From: an uncultured Lactobacillus sp. | Lineage (GTDB): Bacteria > Bacillota > Bacilli > Lactobacillales > Lactobacillaceae | DNA length: 64,000 nucleotides | Assembly (NCBI GenBank): GCA_948500755.1 | Contig: CAOOYH010000005.1 | Span: 1-64,000 of the forward strand | Direction of reading: 5' to 3' | Shown here: one piece after another, positions 43,235 to 51,940 of the stretch | How positions within the stretch are numbered: the first letter of the stretch is position 1 | Layout: the number at the start of each line of letters is the position of its first letter | Made by a program: the position numbers and the translations under genes | Notes under the pieces: model-generated | What the model was told of the DNA's origin: nothing | What the model saw: the letters and a program-made list of their open reading frames with translations, nothing else | Databases searched by the model: none

Positions 43235-44209
43235 ATGGAGATAAAGCAGAAAGTTGAAGAATTGATTGAAGAGGCAATTCAATTTCAATCAAGTGATATT
43301 TTCTTTTTGCCTAAAAGGGATCAAATGATGGTCTGTTTTAGACAGTCTAATTCAGTAAAAGAAATTGAAAGTTTGAAAAATGATGAAGCACTAGAAGTAA
43401 TTAATTTTCTAAAATATGCCGCACAAATGGATATTTCGGAACATCGTCGGCCACAAGTAGGTGCAATGACTTATCGGTATGAAGATCAAGATTACTATTT
43501 ACGACTTTCAAGCGTGGGTGATTTTACAGATCAAGAATCATTAGTGATTAGAATTATTTATAATCTTGAGACTAGTAGGTATTTTTACCCCGATCAACTT
43601 ATTTATCTCAAAAATTTGGCCCAGAGACGCGGCCTCATTATTACGAGTGGACCAACAGGATCTGGGAAAACAACCACTATGTATGAACTTGCTAAAGAAG
43701 TGGGGGCACAAAAAGTGGTGATGACAATTGAAGATCCAGTGGAAATTCATGAAAAATCTTTTTTACAGTCACAGGTTAATAGTGAGGCAGCAATTAGCTA
43801 TGAGAGTCTTTTAAAAGCTGCGTTACGTCATCGACCAGATATTTTAATTATTGGGGAAATTAGGGACAGCAAGACTGCGCGCGTAGCAATTGATGCAGCT
43901 TTGAGTGGCCATTTGGTTTTAGCAACGGTCCATGCAAAAAGTACTCTTCAGACAATTTCTAGATTGGAAGGACTCAAAATTAGAAAAGATGAACTTGCAA
44001 ATTGTCTGACTGCAGTTTCTTATCAAAGGTTGTTGCCGACAAATGAAGGTGTAGCTTGTCTCTTAGATATGGCCAGTGGGAAAGTTCTTCAAAATAGCAT
44101 TGAAAAAAGTGTGAGAGGTAATTTTATTAACTGGCAAGAAAACCTACAAAATTTATATAAGGGAGGTGAAATTAACGATGAAACGTATCAGTTATACCAA
44201 GAAGGATAA
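43235..44209 (+). CDS. comGA: Competence pilus assembly ATPase ComGA
   Basis: This 324-residue GspE-type ATPase has Walker A GPTGSGKTTTMYE near residue 143, the Asp box (MTIEDPVE) and the His box motifs of the family. It powers assembly of the competence pseudopilus that pulls DNA to the cell. The ribosome binding site AAGGGGG is part of a hairpin. It overlaps comGB by 32 bases and heads the comG operon. Confidence 0.93.
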   Translation: MEIKQKVEELIEEAIQFQSSDIFFLPKRDQMMVCFRQSNSVKEIESLKNDEALEVINFLKYAAQMDISEHRRPQVGAMTYRYEDQDYYLRLSSVGDFTDQESLVIRIIYNLETSRYFYPDQLIYLKNLAQRRGLIITSGPTGSGKTTTMYELAKEVGAQKVVMTIEDPVEIHEKSFLQSQVNSEAAISYESLLKAALRHRPDILIIGEIRDSKTARVAIDAALSGHLVLATVHAKSTLQTISRLEGLKIRKDELANCLTAVSYQRLLPTNEGVACLLDMASGKVLQNSIEKSVRGNFINWQENLQNLYKGGEINDETYQLYQEG

Positions 44210-45179
44210 ATTGAATCGGGAGGAGCAGTTAGAATTTTTAGATTATTTAAAGCATAGTTTAGCTAATGGCTTTTCTTTAAATAGCAGCGTGGAACTGATG
44301 CCCATCATTTGGCCAAAGCGAAAAAAGATGATGGATGATCTTAATCAAGCTATGAAAAGCGGGGCCCATTTCCCTAAAGAATTGATAAAACTGGGCTTTT
44401 CTAAGACAACAGTGACTCAAATTAATTTAGCGATGGGACAGGGAAACTTAGTAGAGTGCTTGGAGCAATTAACTGAACTTAGTCGCCTTAAGAATGAACA
44501 GATTAAGAAGTTGAAAGCTGAACTGTCATATCCTTTTATTTTGGCAATTATGATGGTACTGTTGTTAGCTTTTATGCAAACTTTTGTGACAACGCAATTT
44601 TCAGATTCCAATGAACATACAGGAGATTTCTTACTGGTGGCTCTGATTTTAATTGCGTTAGGATTCATTTATTACTTTAGTAAGATGCTTAATTTATTAG
44701 CTAAGCAAGATTATAAATCTATGAAAAAGCTGAGCGCATATCCACTTATTGGCGCAGTAATTAAGAAGTATGTAAATTATCTGTTAATTTATGATATTGG
44801 CTTACTCCTAGCGAGTGGCTTTTCTCTTCAAAAAATGTGTGAATATGCTGCGAAACAGACGAAAGGATCTTTGCAGCAATATTTAGGAGAAAAAGTTGGT
44901 AATAAACTCGCTCAGGGGAAGAGTTTAAAAGAAATCATTAAAGAAGAGCCTTTTATTCCTGACACGCTCTTGATTTTGATTCAAACGGGATCGGAAAGAA
45001 GTAATTTAAGTAATCGCTTTTTAATATTTGGAAGAAGTTTATTTAATGATTTAACAACTAGAATTGAAAAATTAGTAGTAAATGTTCAGCCAATTTGTTT
45101 TATTTTAATCGGAATTTGCATAATTGGAATGTATTTAAAACTATTGTTGCCAATGTATGCAATGATGCAAGGAATATAG
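44178..45179 (+). CDS. comGB: Competence pilus assembly membrane protein ComGB
   Basis: This 333-residue GspF-type platform protein has three membrane helices (about 119-140, 162-182 and 305-330) and two cytoplasmic domains. It is the inner-membrane base of the pseudopilus. The start is ATG 44178, nine bases after GGGAGGTG, inside the end of comGA. Confidence 0.9.
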   Translation: MKRISYTKKDKLNREEQLEFLDYLKHSLANGFSLNSSVELMPIIWPKRKKMMDDLNQAMKSGAHFPKELIKLGFSKTTVTQINLAMGQGNLVECLEQLTELSRLKNEQIKKLKAELSYPFILAIMMVLLLAFMQTFVTTQFSDSNEHTGDFLLVALILIALGFIYYFSKMLNLLAKQDYKSMKKLSAYPLIGAVIKKYVNYLLIYDIGLLLASGFSLQKMCEYAAKQTKGSLQQYLGEKVGNKLAQGKSLKEIIKEEPFIPDTLLILIQTGSERSNLSNRFLIFGRSLFNDLTTRIEKLVVNVQPICFILIGICIIGMYLKLLLPMYAMMQGI

Positions 45180-45187
45180 GAGAAAAA

Positions 45188-45544
45188 ATGAATAAAGTAA
45201 AGAGATATTTAATTAATTTACTCAAAAAGTCTAGAACTCAACAAGGTTTTACTTTGATTGAAATGGTAGTAGTGGTAGCGATTATTGTACTTTTAGTTCT
45301 GATTATTGCACCAAATCTAATGAAGCAGAAAAAGAATGCAGATACTAAAACTTCTGATGCTTTTAAAAGCACGCTTCAAACCCAAGTAGATCTTTATAAA
45401 GATGAAAAGAAACTTGACGGAAAAGTTGACTTTACTACTTTACATAAAGATAAATACTTAACTGATGATCAATTTAAAAAATCTGCTAATTATGATGTAA
45501 ATGATGATGGTGAAGTAATTGCAAAAAGTAGTCCGGCAAAATAG
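45188..45544 (+). CDS. comGC: Major pseudopilin ComGC
   Basis: This 118-residue protein has the type IV pilin N-terminus QGFTLIEMVVVVAIIVLLVLIIAPNL after a 21-residue basic leader, so it is processed by ComC peptidase. It is the main subunit of the competence pilus. AGGAG precedes ATG 45188. Confidence 0.93.
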   Translation: MNKVKRYLINLLKKSRTQQGFTLIEMVVVVAIIVLLVLIIAPNLMKQKKNADTKTSDAFKSTLQTQVDLYKDEKKLDGKVDFTTLHKDKYLTDDQFKKSANYDVNDDGEVIAKSSPAK

Positions 45545-45950
45545 AGCATTTAGTCTACTTGAAACAATGATCAGTTTGATCATTTCTTGTGCTCTAATCT
45601 TTATTGGCAGTTTAAATTTAAAAGAATATCAATCAGAATTGCTACTTCTTAACACCACTCGAGAAGTTAAAGCGGCATTTGAGCAAGCTGCAAGGATTTG
45701 TACAATTCAAAATTCGCCAATGAGCATTAGTTATTTTGAAAAGTCGTCTTTGCTCACATTTAAAGGTACTACAAAAAATAACTATGATCGAACTTTGAGA
45801 ATCGATAAGAAGATAAAGATTCATAATCTTACTAACTTACAAATTTCTAAAAATGGGACTATTTCGCCTAAAATAATTACAGTTTCTGATGGTAATAAAT
45901 CGCAGAAAATAAAGATTCAAATGACTTGGGGAAGGGCAATTGATGGATAA
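45519..45950 (+). CDS. comGD: Minor pseudopilin ComGD
   Basis: This 143-residue protein has a short leader and the pilin motif NRAFSLLETMISLIISCALIFIG. The residue before the processed Phe is Ala rather than Gly, which may slow cleavage. It starts at TTG 45519 inside comGC; no ATG would keep the pilin motif. It helps start pilus assembly. Confidence 0.85.
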   Translation: MQKVVRQNRAFSLLETMISLIISCALIFIGSLNLKEYQSELLLLNTTREVKAAFEQAARICTIQNSPMSISYFEKSSLLTFKGTTKNNYDRTLRIDKKIKIHNLTNLQISKNGTISPKIITVSDGNKSQKIKIQMTWGRAIDG

Positions 45951-46206
45951 GATAAAAGGATTCTTAATTGCTGAAAGCATGACTGGTTTAATGGTGGCCG
46001 TGATTGGAGTTTCGATTTTTGCATTAATAGTTGCTCAAAGTCAAAAAATAGAAACAGCTATGGAAGTGAAAACAGACCAAGCATATGCCTGGCATGTACT
46101 GCGAGAACAAAAACTTGATTCAGTTAAAGTACATAGTCACATTTATAAACTTAAAGGTAGTTATGTATATGATACAACCACAAAGCAAGAATATAAAATC
46201 AAGTAA
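45943..46206 (+). CDS. comGE: Minor pseudopilin ComGE
   Basis: This 87-residue protein has the pilin-like start KIKGFLIAESMTGLMVAVIG. The start is ATG 45943, seven bases after GAAGGG and eight bases before the comGD stop. It is short and variable, as ComGE proteins are. Confidence 0.8.
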   Translation: MDKIKGFLIAESMTGLMVAVIGVSIFALIVAQSQKIETAMEVKTDQAYAWHVLREQKLDSVKVHSHIYKLKGSYVYDTTTKQEYKIK

Positions 46207-46729
46207 AGGATTTACGATTGCGGAAGTAATTTTTTCAATTTTTATAACGATTTTAGTAATTTGGATTTTACAAAATTTGTTAGTAAATCTTAAAACTGCC
46301 AATAAATCTAACCACCATACTAATGATGTTGCTTTTGCTTATGTTCAATTCACACGCTTTTTAAAAGATGAGAATACTGAAACTGCCTATGCGTTACCTA
46401 ATTCATCCAATTCTTATCGAGCTGTAATTGCTAAGATAAAAAGAAAAGGTAAGAAAAAGGTAGAGCAACATTATATTTTAGAAAAATATAAAAATATGAT
46501 TCGAGCTACAACTAGCGAGGGAGGACATATGCCACTACTTTTAAATATTGAGAATGCTAGTTTTGTAACTATCGATAAGCAGGTCAAGATTAATATTACG
46601 GAAAAAGATGGAAGAAAATCAGAACTCTATTTTAAGTTAGATCCAAAACCAGTTGAATCAGATAAAACTAGTGGAAAGAATGATAAAAAAGATGCCAAAA
46701 AAACTGAAAGCAAGCGCGCTTCTAAGTAG
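46163..46729 (+). CDS. comGF: Minor pseudopilin ComGF
   Basis: This 188-residue protein has a 15-residue leader and the pilin motif KGFTIAEVIFSIFITILVIWIL. A beta-rich body follows, with a lysine- and serine-rich tail (about 165-188). The start is ATG 46163 after AAAGG, within comGE; ATG 46169 is close behind. Longer frames reach back to 46085 without a site. Confidence 0.82.
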   Translation: MYMIQPQSKNIKSSKGFTIAEVIFSIFITILVIWILQNLLVNLKTANKSNHHTNDVAFAYVQFTRFLKDENTETAYALPNSSNSYRAVIAKIKRKGKKKVEQHYILEKYKNMIRATTSEGGHMPLLLNIENASFVTIDKQVKINITEKDGRKSELYFKLDPKPVESDKTSGKNDKKDAKKTESKRASK

Positions 46730-46838
46730 TGTATTAGTGCTTGCAACATGCCTCTTGTTCATAGCCTTATATCAACAAATTTATCATGATAGTATGGAAA
46801 ATAATATGTTGATTATAGATTATTTACTATCGAATTGA
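46692..46838 (+). CDS. comGG: ComGG-like short protein, end of the comG operon
   Basis: This 48-residue protein has one hydrophobic segment (ALLSSVLVLATCLLFIALY, residues 8-26) and a short outer part. Its place after comGF and overlap with it fit ComGG, but it is shorter than Bacillus ComGG (about 120) and may be trimmed. Start at ATG 46692 is uncertain. Confidence 0.6.
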   Translation: MPKKLKASALLSSVLVLATCLLFIALYQQIYHDSMENNMLIIDYLLSN

Positions 46839-46901
46839 ATTTCTTGCACCCTTCAAATTCTTTCTATAAAATAATTAGGGTAAATAGAAGAAGGGTTGAA
46901 A

Positions 46902-47912
46902 ATGAAAAACATCGAAAAATTTGAACAACTTTTTAATCAATTTTTGCAGTGTGTTACTACCTTGCAAGAAGCATTGAATGTTTCATTTGCGGAAGCCTTA
47001 ACTGAAACTTTTGATAATCTTGAAAATAATAAGATCAAAGTTGAAATGGGTGCTCCTGATGAAGAAACTGTCGCAAAATTAGGCGAAATGTATAAAAAGC
47101 TGAACTATGATGAATTACCACGTCAGACTAAAATTCAAGTTTTTTCATACTTAGCTTTAAAGGCAGTAAATGATGATGGTCGAGACGTAAATCAAATGCC
47201 TACACCACCTGTTTTAGCAACCATCATTGCCTTAATTATGCAAAAGTTATTGCCAGATAAGGAATTAGATATTTTAGATCCAGCTATTGGTACTGGGAAT
47301 TTATTATACTCAGTCATTAATCAATTAAAAGATAGAAACCATTCTAAAAATTTATATAGGTTATATGGAATTGATAATGACGAAGATATGCTTAATTTGG
47401 CTGATGTTGCAGCTCATTTGAATGATTTAGATATTGAGCTTTATTGCCAAGATGCAATTTTGCCTTGGATGGTTCCAAGTCCAGATGCAGTAGTGAGCGA
47501 CTTACCAATTGGATATTATCCACTTGATGAGAATGTTAAAGATTTTGCTACTAAATCTGATAAAGGGCACTCATTTGCCCATTTGTTGTTTATTGAGCAA
47601 ATCATCAAGAATTTAAAGCCGGGTGGATTTGGCTTCTTATTAGTACCTAAATCTATTCTTTCTGGAAAAGTAGGTGCTGATTTTATGCCATGGCTGACAA
47701 AAAAAGTTTATTTAAAATCTATTATTGAATTACCAGATTCAATGTTCCAAAATAAATTTAATCAAAAATCTATTTTGGTATTCCAAAATCATGGTGGAAG
47801 CGCTGCCAGCAGTGAAGTCTTCCTCACAAAGTTGGACTCTTTGAAGAGTGAAGAAGCCCTCGTTAACTTTAATGTTAAGCTAAACGAGTGGTATACTAAA
47901 ACTATTCATTAG
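46902..47912 (+). CDS. YtxK-like class I SAM-dependent methyltransferase
   Basis: This 336-residue protein has the SAM-binding motif ILDPAIGTGNLLYSV near residue 125 and DLPIGYYPL near residue 202 at the place of the NPPY catalytic motif, here DLPIGYY. It belongs to the N6-adenine methyltransferase fold, and its place between the comG operon and ackA is conserved from Bacillus to lactobacilli. Target unknown. The start is ATG 46902 after AAGGG; a TTG two codons before is less likely. Confidence 0.85.
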   Translation: MKNIEKFEQLFNQFLQCVTTLQEALNVSFAEALTETFDNLENNKIKVEMGAPDEETVAKLGEMYKKLNYDELPRQTKIQVFSYLALKAVNDDGRDVNQMPTPPVLATIIALIMQKLLPDKELDILDPAIGTGNLLYSVINQLKDRNHSKNLYRLYGIDNDEDMLNLADVAAHLNDLDIELYCQDAILPWMVPSPDAVVSDLPIGYYPLDENVKDFATKSDKGHSFAHLLFIEQIIKNLKPGGFGFLLVPKSILSGKVGADFMPWLTKKVYLKSIIELPDSMFQNKFNQKSILVFQNHGGSAASSEVFLTKLDSLKSEEALVNFNVKLNEWYTKTIH

Positions 47913-47954
47913 TTTGTGAAATCTTAAAAATAAATATGTGGAGGACTTTGTCAT

Positions 47955-49139
47955 ATGAAGAAAGTTTTAGCAATTAATTCAGGTAGTTCATCTTTTAAAT
48001 ATAAATTATTTTCGCTACCTGATGAAGAGGTTTTGGCAGAAGGTCTAGCTGATAGAGTTGGGTTAGATGATTCAACTTTTTCAATTAAACTCACTGATGG
48101 CGATAAGCATGTTGAAGAAGTTGAAATCCCTGATCAAGAAACAGCTGTAAAGTTGCTTCTTAAGGCTTTGAAGAAATATAACGTTATTGAGGATTTAAAC
48201 GAAATTGCTGGTGTTGGTCACCGGATTGTTGCAGGTGGGGAATACTTTAAAGATTCAGCTATTATTACTAAAGATAATTTACAAAAAATCTTTGATTTAA
48301 AGGAATATGCACCCCTTCATAATCCAGCAGAAGGAGAAGGTATTAAAGCTTTTATGAAGGTTTTGCCTAAGGTTCCTGAAGTTGGAGTATTTGATACTGC
48401 ATTTCATGAAAGCTTAGATCCAGTACATTATTTATATTCTGTTCCTTATGACTGGTATGAAAAGTATCGTGCTCGGAAGTATGGTGCTCACGGAACTTCA
48501 GTACGTTATGTTGCCAATAGAACTGCAAAGCTTTTAAATAAAGATTTAAAGGATTTGAAGCTTGTGGTTTGTCACTTAGGTTCTGGTGCTTCAATCACTG
48601 CTGTCAAAGATGGAAAATCTTACGACACTTCAATGGGCTTTACTCCACTTGCAGGGATTACTATGGGAACTAGATCCGGCGATGTTGATCCCTCTCTTCT
48701 TCAATTTGTAATGCATAAAAAAGATATCTCAATTGATGAAATGATCGATATTTTAAACCATGATTCTGGATTGCTAGGAATTTCAGGAGTTTCTCCAGAT
48801 ATGCGAGATTTAAAGCATAATCCTGATAAGAGAGCACAATTAGCTCGTGAGATTTTTATTAATAGAATTATTCGATACGTCGGCGCATACATTACTGAAA
48901 TGGGTGGTGCTGATGCCATTGTATTTACTGCGGGAATTGGGGAACACGATGCTCGAGTTCGTGCTGCAGTTATGAAAGCATTTGAATTTATGGGTCTTGT
49001 TCCAGATCTTGAAGCTAATAAGGTTAATGGTGAAAAAACCATTACTAAGCCTGAATCAAAGATTCGCGCAATGATTGTACCAACTAATGAAGAATTAATG
49101 ATTGAACGTGATGTTGTGAGATTGGCTCATTTAGATTAA
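47955..49139 (+). CDS. ackA: Acetate kinase
   Basis: This 394-residue kinase starts KVLAINSGSSSFKYKLF and has the signature GVGHRIVAGGEYF and the active-site FDTAFHESL near residue 147. It forms ATP and acetate from acetyl phosphate, completing the route begun by pta at 9999. GGAGGAC precedes the start. Confidence 0.97.
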   Translation: MKKVLAINSGSSSFKYKLFSLPDEEVLAEGLADRVGLDDSTFSIKLTDGDKHVEEVEIPDQETAVKLLLKALKKYNVIEDLNEIAGVGHRIVAGGEYFKDSAIITKDNLQKIFDLKEYAPLHNPAEGEGIKAFMKVLPKVPEVGVFDTAFHESLDPVHYLYSVPYDWYEKYRARKYGAHGTSVRYVANRTAKLLNKDLKDLKLVVCHLGSGASITAVKDGKSYDTSMGFTPLAGITMGTRSGDVDPSLLQFVMHKKDISIDEMIDILNHDSGLLGISGVSPDMRDLKHNPDKRAQLAREIFINRIIRYVGAYITEMGGADAIVFTAGIGEHDARVRAAVMKAFEFMGLVPDLEANKVNGEKTITKPESKIRAMIVPTNEELMIERDVVRLAHLD

Positions 49140-49175
49140 ATTAGCTAATGATTCGCAAGTCAATGAGAATTATGC

Positions 49176-49181
49176 TATAAT
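49176..49181 (+). promoter_or_regulatory. tmRNA promoter, extended -10
   Basis: TGCTATAAT is an extended -10 box thirteen bases before the tmRNA start; the -35 region (TTCGCA) is weak. Confidence 0.65.
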
Positions 49182-49194
49182 AGTGGAGTTCCAA

Positions 49195-49558
49195 GGGGAT
49201 GTTTTGGGATTCGACAGGCGTAGATCCGCATTGACTGCAATTCGTAGGTCACGTCTACGTTAAAACGTCACTTTTAAATTTAACTGCAAAAAACAGTAAT
49301 TCTTACGCAGTAGCTGCTTAATTTAGCGCCTGTGTTGCTTACTGACAGCTTACTCGTGGCTGTCTCTAAGTATCAACTTAGCGAGTTACATTTAACTACC
49401 TCACCTGAATAGTTAAAAAGAGTCTTGACAGGTTAGCTAGTTCATTTTAGCCCTGTTATATGGCGTTTTGAGCTAGTGAAGTTCAAGTAATATAACTATA
49501 ATTGTAGAGGTCAGTGACGGAATGCGTTTGGACAGGGGTTCAATTCCCCTCATCTCCA
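49195..49558 (+). ncRNA. ssrA: Transfer-messenger RNA (tmRNA)
   Basis: The 364-base gene has GGGGATG at the 5' end pairing with CATCTCC before the discriminator A at the 3' end, and a T arm with TTCAATT. The tag frame starts at GCA 49287 and reads AKNSNSYAVAA then TAA at 49320, close to known Lactobacillus tags. tmRNA frees stalled ribosomes and marks the product for ClpXP. CCA is not encoded. The pseudoknots are seen only as paired runs. Confidence 0.96.
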
Positions 49559-49581
49559 TTTTTATATATTTATTGAGTTTT

Positions 49582-49623
49582 AGGAGTGCTTAAATCGTTG
49601 ATTTATCAGCATTCCTATTTTTT
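49582..49623 (+). terminator. Terminator after tmRNA
   Basis: AGGAGTGCT pairs with AGCATTCCT (one G-U) and is followed by ATTTTTT. Confidence 0.82.
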
Positions 49624-49700
49624 GTAAATGCTGTAAAACGTATTTAATTTAAAGTTTGAGGGAAAATTGACGCAAAGTTTTTAGAGTTTGGTAGCGTGAT

Positions 49701-49727
49701 AAAACCACTGTTTTCAGTGGTTTTTTA
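49701..49727 (+). terminator. Second terminator hairpin, no gene before it
   Basis: AAAACCACTG and CAGTGGTTTT enclose TTTT, then more T. It lies 77 bases after the tmRNA terminator. The stretch 49624-49854 holds no open frame; this hairpin may be a back-up terminator, the end of a small RNA, or a leftover of deleted sequence. Confidence 0.6.
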
Positions 49728-49854
49728 TTTTTCAAAAATGTATCGCTTTCATTCGTAAATGTTATGGAAAAATCTAAGTTATAAATATTAGACATACTCA
49801 AAATCATTACTAAAATAAGAGATATAAGAATTAAAAATAGAAAAGAGATATTAT

Positions 49855-50340
49855 ATGACAAATTACGAAAATGAATACTTTGAAGGTGAGAGAATTTTAT
49901 ATGGCGCTGAAAATATTAATCTTAACGAGGTAACTTTTGGTCATGGAGAATCACCTTTAAAAGAAGCGAAGAATATTACTTTAACTAAATCAATTTTTAA
50001 ATAGAAATATCCTCTTTGGTACGATAAAAATGTTAAAGTTAGTAACACTACTTTTGAAACAATGTCACGAAGTGGAATTTGGTATACCAAAAATATTTCA
50101 ATCAGAGATTCTGCTTTACAAGCACCTAAACTGTTTCGAAGAGCTAGCGACATTGAATTAGATAATGTGCATTTTTCAGATGTAGAAGAAACAATGTGGA
50201 CTTGTAAAAATATTAAGATTACTAATTCTCAAATTAATGAGGATTATTTTGGTAAGGATAGCGAAAATATTTACTTGGATAATGTAAGTATTATTGGAAA
50301 TTACGCTTTTGATGGCGCTAAAAATATTGAAGTTCATTAA
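49855..50340 (+). pseudogene. DUF3737 family protein, with in-frame stop and missing C-terminus
   Basis: From ATG 49855 the frame encodes a DUF3737 right-handed beta-helix protein (GERILYGAENINLNEVTFG, then ARSGIWYT-like and GNYAFDGAKNIEVH blocks). A TAG at 50002-50004 interrupts it where relatives usually have Trp before KYPLWY, so one TGG-to-TAG change killed it. The homology ends at GAKNIEVH near 50337, about two thirds of the normal length, and a different gene's end follows. The function of the family is unknown. Confidence 0.8.
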
Positions 50341-50491
50341 AAATACTACTGGTTTAATTATTTCGGCTGGGACAGTATATCGCGGAAATGGCCATGACTT
50401 CTTACGGATCAATTTGGCTTGCCCAGAGGAAATGGTTAAAGATGGGATGCAGCGATTAGCAACAGGAATTTCTAAATTTTTGAATAAGTAA
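50341..50491 (+). pseudogene. C-terminal fragment of a MalY/PatB cystathionine beta-lyase
   Basis: About 48 residues (TTGLIISAGTVYRGNGHDFLRINLACPEEMVKDG, then QRLATGI) match the end of PatB-type aminotransferases, including the FLRINLACP that holds the substrate-binding arginine. The rest of the gene is absent and the fragment is joined out of frame to the DUF3737 remnant. A deletion between two neighbouring genes explains both. Confidence 0.78.
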
Positions 50492-50550
50492 AAGAAAATG
50501 GTTTCATTTATCTGCCTAAAAAGTATATACTTTACTATGAGGTGATTTAA

Positions 50551-51516
50551 ATGGAACCAATTTTTTTGACACCATATTTTAGACCAAAAATTTGGGGAGG
50601 ACGTAAGTTAAATACAATTTTTAATTATGATATTCCTGAAGGAAAAGTTGGAGAGGCTTGGATTATTTCCGGCTATAAAGATGATGCTTCAACAGTGACC
50701 GAAGGGCCTTTGAAAGGAAAAACTTTAAGAGAGGTCTATCATGAGCACTCAGAACTTTTTGGGAATCCTAAGTCTAAGGAGTTTCCATTACTAGTTAAGT
50801 TTTTAGATGCTAATGATAACTTATCAGTACAAGTACACCCAGATGACGATTATGCACATAAAGTAGAAAATGATTCTGGTAAAACTGAAAGCTGGTATGT
50901 ATTACAAGCTGATCCGGGTGCTTACTTAATTTATGGACATCATGCAAAAACTCGCGAAGAATTGGCTGATATGATTCATAAGGGTGAATGGGATAAGCTA
51001 TTAAGAAAAGTTCCAATTAAAAAAGGCGATTTCTTCTATGTACCAGCTGGAACAATTCATGCTTTAACTAAAGGTAGTTTGGTTATCGAAACTCAACAAT
51101 CTAGTGATGTTACTTACCGTCTTTATGATTATGATCGTGTAGATAAGAAGACAGGTAAAAAGCGTAAGCTTCATACTCAAAAGTCAATTGATGTTACTAC
51201 TGTGCCTCATATTGATCCTAAATTAAATGTCCATACTGAAAAGGATCAAGATGCAGAAATTAAAACTTTAGTTGAGCCACCAGTTTCACCACACTTCTAT
51301 TTATGGCAAATTGATCTTGATGGAACTTGGAAAACTGGTTTGAAGAATCACCCTTACTTGCTTGTTTCGGTAATATCTGGTTCAGGTAAGCTTGAAGCTG
51401 ATGGTCAAAGTTGGGATTTGAAGCTTGGAACTAATTTAATTATTCCAAATGAGATGAAGAATTTCACTTTCACTGGTAAAATGAGAATTGTTATGTCTGC
51501 TCCTGGTGAAGAATAG
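50551..51516 (+). CDS. manA: Mannose-6-phosphate isomerase, class I
   Basis: This 321-residue zinc enzyme of the short Firmicutes type has VQVHPDDDYAH near residue 90 with metal-binding histidines and the glutamate in GKTESWYVL, then FYVPAGTIHAL near 160. It interconverts mannose 6-phosphate and fructose 6-phosphate. A TATACT box lies at 50526-50531; GAGGTGA precedes the start. Confidence 0.95.
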   Translation: MEPIFLTPYFRPKIWGGRKLNTIFNYDIPEGKVGEAWIISGYKDDASTVTEGPLKGKTLREVYHEHSELFGNPKSKEFPLLVKFLDANDNLSVQVHPDDDYAHKVENDSGKTESWYVLQADPGAYLIYGHHAKTREELADMIHKGEWDKLLRKVPIKKGDFFYVPAGTIHALTKGSLVIETQQSSDVTYRLYDYDRVDKKTGKKRKLHTQKSIDVTTVPHIDPKLNVHTEKDQDAEIKTLVEPPVSPHFYLWQIDLDGTWKTGLKNHPYLLVSVISGSGKLEADGQSWDLKLGTNLIIPNEMKNFTFTGKMRIVMSAPGEE

Positions 51517-51547
51517 ACAAATAATTTTCAGAAAAGGAAGTAAAAGT

Positions 51548-51940
51548 GTGATTTATGTAGCTTGCGGTAGTGTAATGATGGTAATTGGTATTTTGTGGTT
51601 AATTTCGCCAGCGAAAAAACCCAATCGAATATACGGTTATTTGTCATACCTTGCACAAGTCAACAAAGATAGTTTTAAATTTGCACAAAAACGAGCAAGC
51701 CTGTATCTGTTGTTATTTGGCTTCATTCAGGTATTATTAGGTGTATGTATTCACTTATTGAATTGGGATCATTATTTCTTAATTTGGCTGCTCACTTTTT
51801 ATATTTTTATCTTGCTGCCAATTGTTTGGACAGAAAAAAGTTTAAAATCATTTTTGCAAAAAAGAGGAGAACTGCCAAGAGATTATGTTGATCCTGACAA
51901 AGTGAAGAAGACAAGAACTAAAGGATTCAGGGATCGATAA
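51548..51940 (+). CDS. SdpI family membrane protein
   Basis: This 130-residue protein has three hydrophobic helices and the SdpI-type PNRIYGYLS... FAQKRASLYLLLFG region between helix 1 and 2. Relatives include SdpI, which protects from the SdpC toxin and binds a repressor, but most are uncharacterised. It starts at GTG 51548 after AAAAGGAAG. Its stop overlaps the response regulator start (TAATG), so it is co-translated with the two-component system. Confidence 0.7.
   Translation: MIYVACGSVMMVIGILWLISPAKKPNRIYGYLSYLAQVNKDSFKFAQKRASLYLLLFGFIQVLLGVCIHLLNWDHYFLIWLLTFYIFILLPIVWTEKSLKSFLQKRGELPRDYVDPDKVKKTRTKGFRDR

Noticed and set aside
49530..50500. Prophage or island attachment at the tmRNA 3' end
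   Set aside because: tmRNA ends are common integration sites, but I see no repeat of the tmRNA end and no integrase downstream.
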